Positions 29,907-39,145 of a DNA stretch of 64,000 nucleotides are shown piece by piece; position 1 is the first letter of the stretch, and each line of letters opens with the position of its first letter. The DNA lies in contig JANSYP010000002.1 of the NCBI GenBank assembly GCA_024742405.1, positions 496,001 through 560,000 on the forward strand. Direction: 5' to 3'. The position numbers and the translations under genes were made by a program. The stretch comes from Paracoccaceae bacterium (GTDB lineage Bacteria; Pseudomonadota; Alphaproteobacteria; Rhodobacterales; Rhodobacteraceae). Under the pieces are notes generated by a model. The model had not been told where the DNA came from and did not search any database. It saw nothing but the letters and a program-made list of their open reading frames with translations.

Positions 29907-30818
29907 TCACCGGTCGACGCCGGCCAGTGCCTGCACGCCCTCGACATTCGACGCATCGACAAATGCGGGACCGGTCAGTGTAGGCGCAGACGGCACGAGC
30001 CCGCTGCCGGTGTTGTAAAGGTCCAGATAGATCACCGGAAGGTAGCCCTGCAAACGCAGTTGCTGGTCGACCGTGAAGTCAATTTCGCCTGACTTTATGC
30101 CAGCGGCAATGCCATCGCTCAGGTCGAAACAGGCAAGGTGCAGATCGGCGCTGAGGTCTTTGACAGCCATCGCCGCGGTCGTGCAGAGCGTCGGCGCGGG
30201 GGCAAGGATGCTGTCGATTTCGGGATCTGAGCGGAGCGCCGCCGCGGTGCGCGCGCGTATCTGCACCAGGTCGTACGAGGTTTCGAGTTCCGTTCCTTCC
30301 ACCCCGATCGCGTCAAAGAACCCGCGGCACCTCTCGGAAAACGCGTTGTTGCCACGATCAGGATTCAGGCAGAGGGTGTTGGTCGCGCCTTCTGCTTTCG
30401 CGCGCTCCCCGGCGCCGAAGCCGGCCACGTACTCGTCCTGTCCGACATGAGTTATTGCACCCACATCCTCGTAGAACTCGATCCCGGAATTGATCGTGAT
30501 CACGGGGATTCCGGAAGACGCCGCAGTTCTCAAGGCACGCCCCAGAACGGACGCATCCGGCAGAGTTACAATGAGACCGTCTGGCCCCTTGGCGGTGACG
30601 GCCTCGATCGTTCTGGCCATGTCAGCAAGGTCGCCGGATGGGTTTGTGAAGGTTTCGATCTGGGCACCCACCGCGTCCCCTGCATCGCGCGCAGCCTTTT
30701 CAAGGATTTGCACGAAGCCTTCGGTCCCAGTGGCATGGGTCACCAGTACGAACGTTTCGGCCCGTACGGTCTGTGCCCCGAGCGCAAGAGCCAGAATGGC
30801 TAAACTCGTCTTCAACAC
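29907..30818 (-). CDS. periplasmic sugar-type solute-binding protein, orphan
   Basis: 303 residues. A signal peptide (LAILALALGAQTVRA) precedes a type-1 periplasmic binding fold: VLVTHATGTEGFVQILEKAA, DGLIVTLPD, GIPVITINSG, CFDLSDGIAAGIKSG and DQQLRLQGYLPV, as in ribose/xylose-type ABC binding proteins. No ATPase or permease lies within several kb, so the transporter partner is elsewhere or the protein has a sensing role. It follows the GntR gene in the same direction after a 228 bp gap. Confidence 0.82.
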   Translation of the reverse strand: MLKTSLAILALALGAQTVRAETFVLVTHATGTEGFVQILEKAARDAGDAVGAQIETFTNPSGDLADMARTIEAVTAKGPDGLIVTLPDASVLGRALRTAASSGIPVITINSGIEFYEDVGAITHVGQDEYVAGFGAGERAKAEGATNTLCLNPDRGNNAFSERCRGFFDAIGVEGTELETSYDLVQIRARTAAALRSDPEIDSILAPAPTLCTTAAMAVKDLSADLHLACFDLSDGIAAGIKSGEIDFTVDQQLRLQGYLPVIYLDLYNTGSGLVPSAPTLTGPAFVDASNVEGVQALAGVDR

Positions 30819-31046
30819 CGGCTTTCCTCTCTCGCAGAACGCCTTTGTCCGCGAGCTATGCGCTCGTCCACATCTTTACCAGATGCAAACGCTCCCGAGA
30901 CTGGCCGATCGTGTTCAACGCTCTGTGTATGCGACGGGAGGTCCTTGCCGATCAACGTTGCGTCAACGGTCCGATGCAGATTTCATCGATTGCAACAAGA
31001 GGAAGCGTTTTTCCTGTCGCAGGGCTTGTGGGAACCTGGGCCGCCC

Positions 31047-31694
31047 TCAGGGCGTCAGCAATCGCAGCGCCTGGGTGACGTCGGAGCGAACGGCGACACG
31101 CAGGCCCGGTTCGTCGCCGGCCTTCAGGGCCGCGATGATCAGCTCGTGCCCCTTCGGTGGTTCCGTCCGATTGAGTCGTCCGTAAAGCTTGCCCATGGTC
31201 GGGCCGAGCTGCAGCCAGACGGTTTCCAGCATGGCCAGCATGAGCGGCGCCTGCGCGCGCAGGTAGAGCGTGCGGTGGAACTCCAGATTGCCGCGGATAT
31301 AGGAGACCTCGTCGCCGGGCGCCGTCACCGGGGGGATGGCGTCATTGATCGCCTCGAGCCGTTCGATCAGCGTGCCGTGGGCGCGTGGTAGCGCACGGGC
31401 CGAGAGCTCGGGCTCGAGCAGCGCGCGGATCGCTGCGAGCTCTTCGATCCGTTCGGCCGACAGCTCCGGCGTCGAGATCCGTCCCGACGATGACAGCGTC
31501 AGCGCCCCTTCGGCCGCCAGACGGCGGACGGCCTCTCGGGCTGGGGTCATGGAGACGCCGAACTCCTCGGCAATTCCGCGCAGGGTCAGGGACACGCCGG
31601 GCGCGATCTGGCCCAGCAGCACACGCGTTCGCAGGGTCCGATAGATGCGGTCATGGACGGGCGTGCCGCCACCCTCGGCGCCGCGTGGGGCCAT
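31047..31694 (-). CDS. GntR-family regulator, FadR subfamily (FCD domain)
   Basis: 215 residues. N-terminal winged helix (IYRTLRTRVLLGQIAPG, LRGIAEEFGVSMTPAREAVRRLAAEGAL) and a C-terminal all-helical FCD domain with likely metal ligands in EFHRTLY and GHELIIAAL. The ATG at 31694 overlaps the stop of the upstream metallopeptidase gene (TGATG), so the two are coupled. A GntR regulator of TCA genes (AkgR) is known from Rhodobacter sphaeroides as I recall; whether this is its counterpart is inference from family and location. Confidence 0.88.
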   Translation of the reverse strand: MAPRGAEGGGTPVHDRIYRTLRTRVLLGQIAPGVSLTLRGIAEEFGVSMTPAREAVRRLAAEGALTLSSSGRISTPELSAERIEELAAIRALLEPELSARALPRAHGTLIERLEAINDAIPPVTAPGDEVSYIRGNLEFHRTLYLRAQAPLMLAMLETVWLQLGPTMGKLYGRLNRTEPPKGHELIIAALKAGDEPGLRVAVRSDVTQALRLLTP

Positions 31695-32395
31695 CAGCGC
31701 TCGCCCCCGTCGAACCGGTAGCGGTGCAACGCCGCGCCGTTGGCATGGAGCCAACCGCGATAGCGCTCGAATTCGGGACAAAGCTCTCGGACGAGGGCCC
31801 AGAACCGGGAAGAGTGATTCATCTCGCGCAAATGGGCCACTTCATGGGCAGCAACGTAGTCGAGCACCGCCTCGGGGGCCATGGCCAACCGCCAGGAAAA
31901 CATCAGATTGCCCGCCGCGGTGCAGGACCCCCAGCGGGACCGGGTGTCGCGCAGGCTGATGCGGGCCGGTGTCCTGCCGATCAGGCTGCCGTAGCGCATG
32001 CACGCGGGCTCGAGCAGCGCCTTCGCCCTTGCGCGCACCACGGCGGCGGCCTGGGGGCCTGCGGGACGGGCAGTGCGCACAATGAGTTGCCCGTCTTCAA
32101 TGCGGGCGGGGCCGCGCGGCGCGGCGCTGACCACAACGCGATCCGCACCGATCGGCAGGCAGACCCCTGGCGCGACCGTGACCGCCGTCGGTTGTTCAGC
32201 CAGCACCCCGCGCAGCCACGCGGCCCGGTCGCGCAGGAACGCCTCGGCCTCGCGGATCGGGACAGCCCGCGGGATCGACAGGGTCACCCGCCCGTCGAGA
32301 CGCGACACCCGGAGCGACAACCGCCGTGCCTGAGCTGAGCGCCGTACTCGGGCTTCGATCCGGGGATCCCCGCCGACAACAAGTTTTTCCACCAT
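31694..32395 (-). CDS. YgjP-like (M48 superfamily) zinc metallopeptidase
   Basis: 233 residues. The N-terminal half is the beta-rich SprT/YgjP domain (ARRLSLRVSRLDGRVTLSIP); the C-terminal half has the family signature RDTRSRWGSC and the zinc site HEVAH (HExxH) with LREMNHSSRFW. Cytosolic. GGGAGG precedes the ATG at 32395. It is cotranscribed with the GntR gene. Confidence 0.87.
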   Translation of the reverse strand: MVEKLVVGGDPRIEARVRRSAQARRLSLRVSRLDGRVTLSIPRAVPIREAEAFLRDRAAWLRGVLAEQPTAVTVAPGVCLPIGADRVVVSAAPRGPARIEDGQLIVRTARPAGPQAAAVVRARAKALLEPACMRYGSLIGRTPARISLRDTRSRWGSCTAAGNLMFSWRLAMAPEAVLDYVAAHEVAHLREMNHSSRFWALVRELCPEFERYRGWLHANGAALHRYRFDGGER

Positions 32396-32552
32396 CGATG
32401 ACCTCCCGCGTTTCGGCACCCGCGCCCGGCCCGTGCCGCCCCGCACATACCCTCTAGCCTGCGACCCGCGGGCATAAAAGGCTTTGACAAGCTTGTGTGC
32501 CTATGGCACCGCCCGAACCTTCATCGAAGAACCGCAGACGAGGTAGATCGCA

Positions 32553-32888
32553 ATGGCGAAAGAGGAATGGGGCACAAAACGGGTCTGCCCGACAACCGGC
32601 AAGCGCTTCTACGACCTGGGCCGCACCCCGATCGTCAGCCCCTATAGCGGCGAAGTGGTAGAAATCGAAACCGGGAACCGCACGCGGTCGATTTCGACCG
32701 AAAAGGCAGCTCCCAAGGCCAAGGCCAAAGCCAAGCCCGTACCCGAGGCCGATGACGAAACCGTCGTTCTCGAGGACGACGATACGGCCGATGTTGATCT
32801 CGGCGACGAGGTGCTCGAGGACGATGACGACGACACGGTCGCGCTCGACGATATCGCCGATGTCGCCTCGGATGACGACGACACCTAG
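32553..32888 (+). CDS. FYDLN-acid (TIGR02300) family protein
   Basis: 111 residues. The conserved N-terminal part reads KRVCPTTGKRFYDLGRTPIV, with FYDLG in place of the usual FYDLN, then SPYSGEVVE. The C-terminal 45 residues are almost all Asp, Glu, Val and Ala, a low-complexity acidic tail typical of the family. Function unknown. Divergent from the peptidase gene, next to tRNA-Ala. Confidence 0.9.
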   Translation: MAKEEWGTKRVCPTTGKRFYDLGRTPIVSPYSGEVVEIETGNRTRSISTEKAAPKAKAKAKPVPEADDETVVLEDDDTADVDLGDEVLEDDDDDTVALDDIADVASDDDDT

Positions 32889-32903
32889 GACGACAAAGGC
32901 CGT

Positions 32904-32941
32904 GGCGTGGGTTCACGTTTTTTCTTGAACAGACCCACGCC
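32904..32941 (+). terminator. hairpin with T-run inside the loop, between FYDLN gene and tRNA-Ala
   Basis: GGCGTGGGT (32904-32912) pairs perfectly with ACCCACGCC (32933-32941) around a 20-base loop containing TTTTTT. A shorter alternative stem, CGTG/CACG with loop GGTT, would be followed directly by that T run and so resemble an intrinsic terminator. Probably ends the FYDLN transcript; the two folds exclude each other. Confidence 0.5.
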
Positions 32942-32983
32942 AAACTCTAAGGACGCGGTGTAGCCTCGTTGGGCTGCAGGTAT

Positions 32984-33059
<76 letters not shown>

Positions 33060-33188
33060 CCACCCTCAATACTAATAAAAACAAGAGCCTGTGTCCTCCA
33101 ATAAGGACGTTCCCGGGATTTTGTCATACGATTTGTCTGACAGAATTAGGCGTCGAGACACCGTAATAAGCCGCTTGTGGCGAACTGC

Positions 33189-33372
33189 GCTAGGCACTGC
33201 GCCCTTCCAGAGGACGAAGCATCACAAGCGGCTTCACTTGAGGAGGTCGTCGAACGGTACTTTGAAGATTAGCTCCGGGGGCACGCGCTTGCACGCAAGA
33301 CTGAGACAGAAAAGAGAGATGCACTTGAGCTGCTTTCCGAGCTTGCGAGCAACAAGCCGGTTGGCAAGATGC
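33189..33372 (+). pseudogene. tyrosine-type integrase, N-terminal remnant truncated by IS5 insertion
   Basis: In frame with 33210 the sequence encodes SLEEVVERYFED, a TAG at 33270-33272, then LRGHALARKTETEKRDALEL and LSELASNKPVGK before the IS begins. This resembles the SAM-like N-terminal domain of phage integrases. It lies directly inside attL, where an island integrase is expected. The catalytic C-terminal domain is absent on the other side of the IS, so it was deleted. Identification rests on a short stretch and on context. Confidence 0.55.
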
Positions 33373-34244
33373 CTAGGGTCAGGACCTATTGATTTGCGTA
33401 GGGTGGCGTGATTCACGGCTCGAAAAACGAGCGGTGACATGTTTGATCTTTTCTGGCTGACCGACGCGCAGATGGCGCGTCTTGAGCCCTACTTTCCGAA
33501 GTCCCATGGCAAGCCACGCGTTGATGATCGGCGTGTGTTGAGCGGTATTATCTTCATTAACTGCAATGGCTTGCGGTGGCGCGATGCCCCCGCTGCCTAC
33601 GGGCCCCATAAGACGCTGTACAACCGTTGAAAGCGGTGGAGCGACAAGGGTATCTTCGCTCTGATGATGGCCGGTCTGGCTGCCGAGCACGGTGAAGAAA
33701 AGACTGTGTTGATCGACGCCACCTACCTTAAGGCACACCGCACTGCGACCAGTCTGGGCGCGAAAAAGGGGGTGTGGACGCCTGATGGGTCGAACCAAAG
33801 GCGGCATGAACACCAAACTCCATGTCATCTGCGACAGATGAGCCATGGTGCGCCATTGGTTCGAGCACAATGGCGAATGCCGACCTATCAACCTCTTCGT
33901 CACCGCTGGTCAGGTCAGCGATTACATCGGCGCGCGGGCACTGCTCAGCAGCCTGCAGAATGTCGATTGGTTGCTCGGGGATCGCGGATATGACGCCGAT
34001 TGGTTCAGAGAAGCGTTGAAATACAAAGGGATACGCGCCTGCATCCCCGGCCGGAAACGGCGAAACAAAGCGGTCAAATACGACAAGCGCCGCTACAAAC
34101 GCCGCAATCGGATCGAGATCATGTTCGGCAGGCTCAAGGATTGGCGGCGTGTGGCGACCCGATACGATAGGTGCCCGAAGGTCTTCCTATCAGCAATGGC
34201 CCTGGCCGCTCTCGTCATCTACTGGCTATCAATCCTGACCCTAG
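33373..34244 (+). mobile_element. IS5-family element (IS427-like), 872 bp
   Basis: Ends are inverted repeats: CTAGGGTCAGGA at 33373-33384 and TCCTGACCCTAG at 34233-34244, with TTGAT/ATCAA following inside. CTAG at both ends may be the target duplication. The transposase runs from 33439. The left side interrupts an integrase remnant and the right side an ABC ATPase remnant, so the element probably caused a deletion that removed what lay between. Confidence 0.85.
33439..34244 (+). pseudogene. IS5-family (IS427 group) transposase, inactivated by nonsense codons
   Basis: The frame starts FDLFWLTDAQMARLEPYFPK. It meets TGA at 33628-33630 where the family has Trp (YNRW), continues in frame with MMAGLAAEHGEEKTVLIDAT, and changes frame at AAAAAGGGGG (33763-33773), the slippery site of two-frame IS427 transposases. 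In the second frame GRLMGRTKGGMNTKLH meets TGA at 33839-33841 and goes on to LFVTAGQVSDYIGARALLSS, GDRGYDADWF and RRYKRRNRIEIMFGRLKDW. The DDE catalytic residues remain encoded, but two premature stops inactivate it. Confidence 0.85.
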
Positions 34245-34790
34245 CCCTGCTCGAGGAACCTTCGGAAGGTCAGATCACGATGACAGGTGACGTGATCGCC
34301 TGCCAGTCTCCCAGTCGTAGGCTCCGCCGGTCGGCTCGGGTCGTCAGCTCGGACATCGGCATGGTGTTCCAGCATTTCAATCTCTGGCCGCATCTGACGG
34401 TTTTGGAGAGCAACATCGTGGCTCCCTTGCGGGTGCGAGGAACGGCGCGCGATCAGGCGGTGCCTGAAGCCGAAGCGCTTCTGGACAAGGTCGGCCTCGC
34501 GGAAATAGCGAGGCGTCTGTCCCACGCGCCTTTCGAGCGGCCAGCAGCAACGTGTCGCCGTCGCGCGCGCGTTGCCGATGCGGCCTCAAGTCCTGCTATT
34601 CGAGGAGGCGAACTCTGCGCTCGATCCGGAACTGAAACGCGAGGTGCTGCATGCTACGCGTCAGCTGGCCAACGAAGGCGTGACGATGGTCTGTGTCACA
34701 CACGAATTGGGGTTTGCCCGCAATGTGTGAAGCCGGATCTTCTTCATGGATGCGGGCGAAACCGTCGAAGAAAGTGAGGTTACTGTGCAT
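34245..34790 (+). pseudogene. polar amino-acid ABC transporter ATP-binding protein, 5'-truncated and frameshifted
   Basis: Begins at the IS edge with LLEEPSEGQITMTGD, so Walker A is gone. GMVFQHFNLWPHLTVLES and the helical domain follow. Near 34525 the frame shifts, then SSGQQQRVAVARALPMRP (ABC signature), Walker B LLFEEANSALDP (family [12 protein letters not shown]), [16 protein letters not shown], a TGA, and FMDAGETVEE. A non-functional relict of a GlnQ/AapP-type gene. Confidence 0.85.
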
Positions 34791-34792
34791 TC

Positions 34793-36067
34793 CTACGCAT
34801 TAGGAGCCTTCCTGGTATTGAGCGCGAGAGCAACAGGCGCGATCAACGCCGCGACGAACCCTGCAGCGAACCCGTTATTGTACAGACTAAGGCCGCCATG
34901 AAGAGCTCCAACGGTCTGGGCTGCAGAGACATGGACCGCCCCAGCGAGGAGGCCCCAGTACCAACCAAAACTGCCTGAAATCGGCGCAAGTGTTGTGGAA
35001 AAAAGTGCTGCAATCAGAACGCTTGGAGCTGTTGGATCGGCCTGTTTCAGAACTGTCGCAAGGTAGACCCCAGCCACAACCGGCACGCAGTTAAAGACGT
35101 GCTTACCGAATGCGCCGAACCCCATAATCGACAAGATACCGCCAACCACCGGACCGTTGAGATCGCCGCCGATCGCAAGAACATAACCAGTCGATAGAAG
35201 TCCGAGCAGGCCCATGTTGATCAGGACCGGTCCATCGCCACAACTTGCGATAAAGTCGCTTGGAGCTTGTCCGGACCGCGCCAGCAATGTGCGGAGCCGC
35301 GCAACACCGTGCCTATCGAAAAGAAACCCACCAACGATCATCGCGCCGCAGCATCCGGAAATAGTTACGGCGAAGAGTGCAGTGTGATCCGTCGACCAAT
35401 AAAAGAGCGGCGCAGGGACAAATCCGTAGGACATGAAGATCGCGACAATTAGGCTACCCACGACGCCTGCAACGAAACCCATATTGTAGAGGCTGTAACC
35501 GCCGTGAGCCCGGAAGAGCTGAACTGCAACCGGTGGCAGCACGAAGCCAATCAGGAGCCCGCTTCCTAGGCTCAGGGGGATGCTCTGACGAAAGCTCAAC
35601 GCACTGCTGAAGAGGATCTCGGAGACCACAGGAGCAAGCGCGCAGCCAAAGAAGGCCGTATTGATGTGATTGGCAAAGCGTTCCCTGGTGAAGCGGCAAT
35701 AGAGCAGCACGCCGCCGAGAATGGGCCAGACGTTGAGGAGGTTCTTCCCGTAGAGTGCGGTGCCCAAGACCAACATCAGACAGGCGAGCGCTCCTCCGCT
35801 TACGGTCGCTCCAGTGATCCAGTAGGCCGCGACGGCGATGAGGGTGAGCGCGCCGGCATTTACGAAGGCGGCGCCGACTCCCCCGAGCTCCACATAGTCA
35901 GTGATGAGAGTGTCCCGCGCGAACAGGATTGCCTTCAAGCCGTCTGCAGTCTCTTCAAGTCCAGAAACGGAAAGGCCGAATACAATGAAGGCGGCCGATA
36001 GAATTGCAACGAGAAGAAGGCGCGTCCGGTCGCTCAGAACCTTCGGCGCAATCTCTGTTGCGGTCAT
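34793..36067 (-). CDS. DUF1576 membrane protein
   Basis: 424 residues with about ten hydrophobic helices arranged as an internal repeat: NHINTAFFGCALAPVVSEILFSS and the later TTLAPISGSFGWYWGLLAG, and GGYSLYNMGFVAGVVGSLI matching GGLSLYNNGFAAGFVAALI. The repeat suggests an inverted or tandem transporter-like fold. This is the DUF1576 pattern, of unknown function. Its ATG overlaps the stop of the RND gene (ATGA, 36064-36067), so it is translated with the efflux pump. Confidence 0.82.
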   Translation of the reverse strand: MTATEIAPKVLSDRTRLLLVAILSAAFIVFGLSVSGLEETADGLKAILFARDTLITDYVELGGVGAAFVNAGALTLIAVAAYWITGATVSGGALACLMLVLGTALYGKNLLNVWPILGGVLLYCRFTRERFANHINTAFFGCALAPVVSEILFSSALSFRQSIPLSLGSGLLIGFVLPPVAVQLFRAHGGYSLYNMGFVAGVVGSLIVAIFMSYGFVPAPLFYWSTDHTALFAVTISGCCGAMIVGGFLFDRHGVARLRTLLARSGQAPSDFIASCGDGPVLINMGLLGLLSTGYVLAIGGDLNGPVVGGILSIMGFGAFGKHVFNCVPVVAGVYLATVLKQADPTAPSVLIAALFSTTLAPISGSFGWYWGLLAGAVHVSAAQTVGALHGGLSLYNNGFAAGFVAALIAPVALALNTRKAPNA

Positions 36068-39000
36068 GCGCGCTCTGCGCCGACTTCTTGCGCGTCGACA
36101 GCGGGTTCGTGCGCGATGCTGTCGCGATTGAAGACCAGATCATAGAGCACAGGCAGGACGAGCAGCGTCAGGACCGAGGCCACGGCGAGCCCGCCCATGA
36201 TCGCGAACGCCATCGCGCTCCAAAACACCGTGAACGCGATCGGGATCAGTCCAAGTACTGTGGACAGGGCCGTGAGCGCTATCGGGCGCACTCGGCTTGC
36301 GGAGGCATCGGCCACGGCCTGCCGGACGGGTTTGCCCGCGCGGCGTTCATCCTCGATCTGCTCGATCAGAATCACGGCATTCTTGGCGACCATACCAACC
36401 AGCGCGAGCACGCCGAGGATGGCGACAAAACCGAGCGGTTGACCCGACAGCAGCAGCGCGCCGACCACGCCGATCATGCCCAGCGGCGCCATGAAAAGCA
36501 CCAGCCCGACCAGCCGAAAGCTGCGCAATTGCGCCATCAGGATCGTCACCACAAGCAGCAGCATGAAGGGCACGACCGCGAAGACAGAGGCTTGGGAGGC
36601 AGCGCTTTCTTCCACCAGTCCGCCTGTGTCGACAGAGTACCCTGACGGCAGGTTTGCACGCAGGTCCGAAAGCGCAGGTTCGATCCGTTCCACGACTGTT
36701 GCTGCTTCCAGACCGGGGTGCACATCGGCCTGTACTGTCAGAGACGCCACGCGATCGCGTCGGTGCACGAGCGGATCGGTAAGCGCATACTCGAGCCGCG
36801 CTATTTGGCTGAGAGGTACCGTCCGGCCCTCGCCCACCGAAATCTCCAGGTTGGCAAGGCGCTCAGGCGAAAGTGTCTGCCCGCCTTCTGCACGGGTCAC
36901 GACCGGGATCAGGTAGATGTCGTCACGGATTTGCGTAACGGGTGTGCCGGAAAGATAGAGATTGAGCGTATCGGCCACCGCCGAGGCGCTGAGCCCCAGG
37001 CGTCGGGCCTCGTCCTGATCGAGAACGACCTCAATCTCGCGTGCAGGCTCCATCCAGTTGAAGCTGAGGGAACGTACATCGCCCACACCGGCCACTGTTG
37101 CTGCAACTTCGCGGGCGATAGTGCGAACCTGATCGAGATCCTCCCCGGTGACGCGGTACTGCACCGGCCAGCCGACGGGCGGTCCAAGCTCCAGTGCGTA
37201 GATCCGGGTGATCGCCTCGGGAAACTCTTCGATCAGCAGGCTTTCCAGCGCCGGCTGCAGGCGCTGGCGGTCCTCGATGCTATCGGTCACCAGAACGAGT
37301 TGGGCGAAAAACGGGCTCGGAGTCTGGACATCGAGCGGCAGGTAGAACCGAATTGCACCGCGCCCGATATAGCTGCTCCAATGAGAGATCCCCTCCTGCT
37401 CAGCCAACCGGTCCTCGAACCTGTCGACCGCGGCGCGCGTGCCGTGGATCGATGAACTTTGCGGCATGGTGATGTCCACCAGCAACTCCACGCGGTCCGA
37501 CGGTGGGAAAAACTGCCGTGGCACCAGCGACAGCCCAAGCACCGAGACAGCAAAAAGCGCGACGGTCAGCGCGACGACCAGAAGCCGCGCGCGCATCGCC
37601 ACAGCCAAGACGCTGCGATAGATGCGCAGAAGAAAACCCTCGGAGTCTCCGTCCGCGCCTTCCGGAGCTCGCAGAATGGCAACCCCCACGACAGGAACGA
37701 AGAGCACCGCGATGATCCAGGAGGCCACAAGCGCAATAGCCACCACCGCGAAGATAGAAAAGGTGTATTCACCCGCCGCGCTTTGAGCAAAGCCAATGGG
37801 TACGAAACCCGCGATGGTCACGAAGGCACCGGTCAGCATCGCAAAGGCCAGCTTTTCGTAGGCGTAGGAGCCCGCACGCAGCTCGTCATCTCCTGCGGCA
37901 AGGCGGCGGCTCATACTGTCGACGGTGGTCATCGCATCATCGACCAGCAAGCCAAGGGCGATGATCAGCGCACCCAGGGAAATGCGCTGCAAATCAATGC
38001 TGGCGATCTGCATGATCACGAAGACCGCCGCCATCGTCAGCGGGATAGCAATCGCCACGACCAGCCCGGCACGCACGCCGAGCGCGAGAAAACTGATCAC
38101 CAGAACGATCCCGATCGCCTGCCACAGGGACTCTGTGAATTCGGCGATGGCCGTGTCCACGATCTCGGGCTGATTGGCGACGAGGACGGTTTCGATCCCG
38201 ATCGGTAGATCCACGCCAAGCTCCGCCATCCGGACACTCAGGTTGTCCCCAAGCGCGATGACGTCGCCGCCATCGGTCATGGCAATCGCGAGCCCAAGGG
38301 CCTCTTGGCCGTTGACGCGGAACATCGGCTGGGGTGGATCGACATAGCCCCGTCGTATCTGTGCCACGTCGCCCAGTCGCAGCCTCCGATCTCCTGCCGC
38401 GATTAGGATTTCGCTCAGATCACTCTCGTTCGTGAAGGCACCCGATACGTTGACGGTGATCGCGTCGGTGCCTGTGCGCATTGTGCCCGCCGGGCTGACG
38501 AGGTTTTGCGCACGAAGGGCTTCGCGCACTGCACCAGGGGGAATTCCGAGCGCCGCGAGCTCTGCGGGGTCGAATTCTACAAAGATCGTCTCGTCCTGAG
38601 CGCCCAGGACCTCAATCTTCGCAACGTCCTGAACGCGCAGGAGCTCCGAACGCACGCCTTCGACATAGTCGCGCAATTCGCGTCTCGAGAACCCATCCGC
38701 GGTAAAGCCGTAGATCACCCCGAAGGTATCACCGAACTCATCGTTGAACCCGGGACCGATGACTCCCTGCGGAAGGGTGTGCACCATGTCGCCCACGCGA
38801 TTTCGCACGCCCTGCCAGATCATCGGCACCTCGCGCGCCGATGTCGCATCCATCAAGTGCACGAAGAGCGTTGAGGTACCCGGCCTCGTCTGGCTGTCGA
38901 TGCGGTCGAGGCCGGGGGTTTCCTGCAGCACCTGCTCAAGGCGCTCCGTCACTTGCAGCAGGGTTTCTTCGGCGGTTGCACCGGGCCAGGCGGCCTGAAC

Positions 39001-39144
39001 CACCATGGTACGGATCGTAAAGGGAGGATCCTCATCCCGACCCAGCCCCAGAAAAGCGGCAAGCCCCGCGGCCACGACGAGCCCCATCAGAAAGAGTGAC
39101 AGCGCCTTGTTCTGAAGTGCCCAGGCCGACAGGTTCGCGCCCAT
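36064..39144 (-). CDS. RND-family efflux transporter, inner-membrane permease
   Basis: 1026 residues. MGANLSAWALQNKALSLFLM opens the first helix; the large periplasmic loops and the second half (VVPFMLLLVVTILMAQLRSF, GLVLFMAPLGMIGVVGALLL, VGMVAKNAVILIEQIEDE) give the twelve-helix RND layout. The closest look is to the AcrB-like HAE1/CusA side without extra metal motifs that I can see. Start 39144 lies one base after the adaptor stop. The intracellular proton-relay region contains LGLLVDDAMTTVDSM. Confidence 0.93.
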   Translation of the reverse strand: MGANLSAWALQNKALSLFLMGLVVAAGLAAFLGLGRDEDPPFTIRTMVVQAAWPGATAEETLLQVTERLEQVLQETPGLDRIDSQTRPGTSTLFVHLMDATSAREVPMIWQGVRNRVGDMVHTLPQGVIGPGFNDEFGDTFGVIYGFTADGFSRRELRDYVEGVRSELLRVQDVAKIEVLGAQDETIFVEFDPAELAALGIPPGAVREALRAQNLVSPAGTMRTGTDAITVNVSGAFTNESDLSEILIAAGDRRLRLGDVAQIRRGYVDPPQPMFRVNGQEALGLAIAMTDGGDVIALGDNLSVRMAELGVDLPIGIETVLVANQPEIVDTAIAEFTESLWQAIGIVLVISFLALGVRAGLVVAIAIPLTMAAVFVIMQIASIDLQRISLGALIIALGLLVDDAMTTVDSMSRRLAAGDDELRAGSYAYEKLAFAMLTGAFVTIAGFVPIGFAQSAAGEYTFSIFAVVAIALVASWIIAVLFVPVVGVAILRAPEGADGDSEGFLLRIYRSVLAVAMRARLLVVALTVALFAVSVLGLSLVPRQFFPPSDRVELLVDITMPQSSSIHGTRAAVDRFEDRLAEQEGISHWSSYIGRGAIRFYLPLDVQTPSPFFAQLVLVTDSIEDRQRLQPALESLLIEEFPEAITRIYALELGPPVGWPVQYRVTGEDLDQVRTIAREVAATVAGVGDVRSLSFNWMEPAREIEVVLDQDEARRLGLSASAVADTLNLYLSGTPVTQIRDDIYLIPVVTRAEGGQTLSPERLANLEISVGEGRTVPLSQIARLEYALTDPLVHRRDRVASLTVQADVHPGLEAATVVERIEPALSDLRANLPSGYSVDTGGLVEESAASQASVFAVVPFMLLLVVTILMAQLRSFRLVGLVLFMAPLGMIGVVGALLLSGQPLGFVAILGVLALVGMVAKNAVILIEQIEDERRAGKPVRQAVADASASRVRPIALTALSTVLGLIPIAFTVFWSAMAFAIMGGLAVASVLTLLVLPVLYDLVFNRDSIAHEPAVDAQEVGAERA

Positions 39145-39145
39145 C

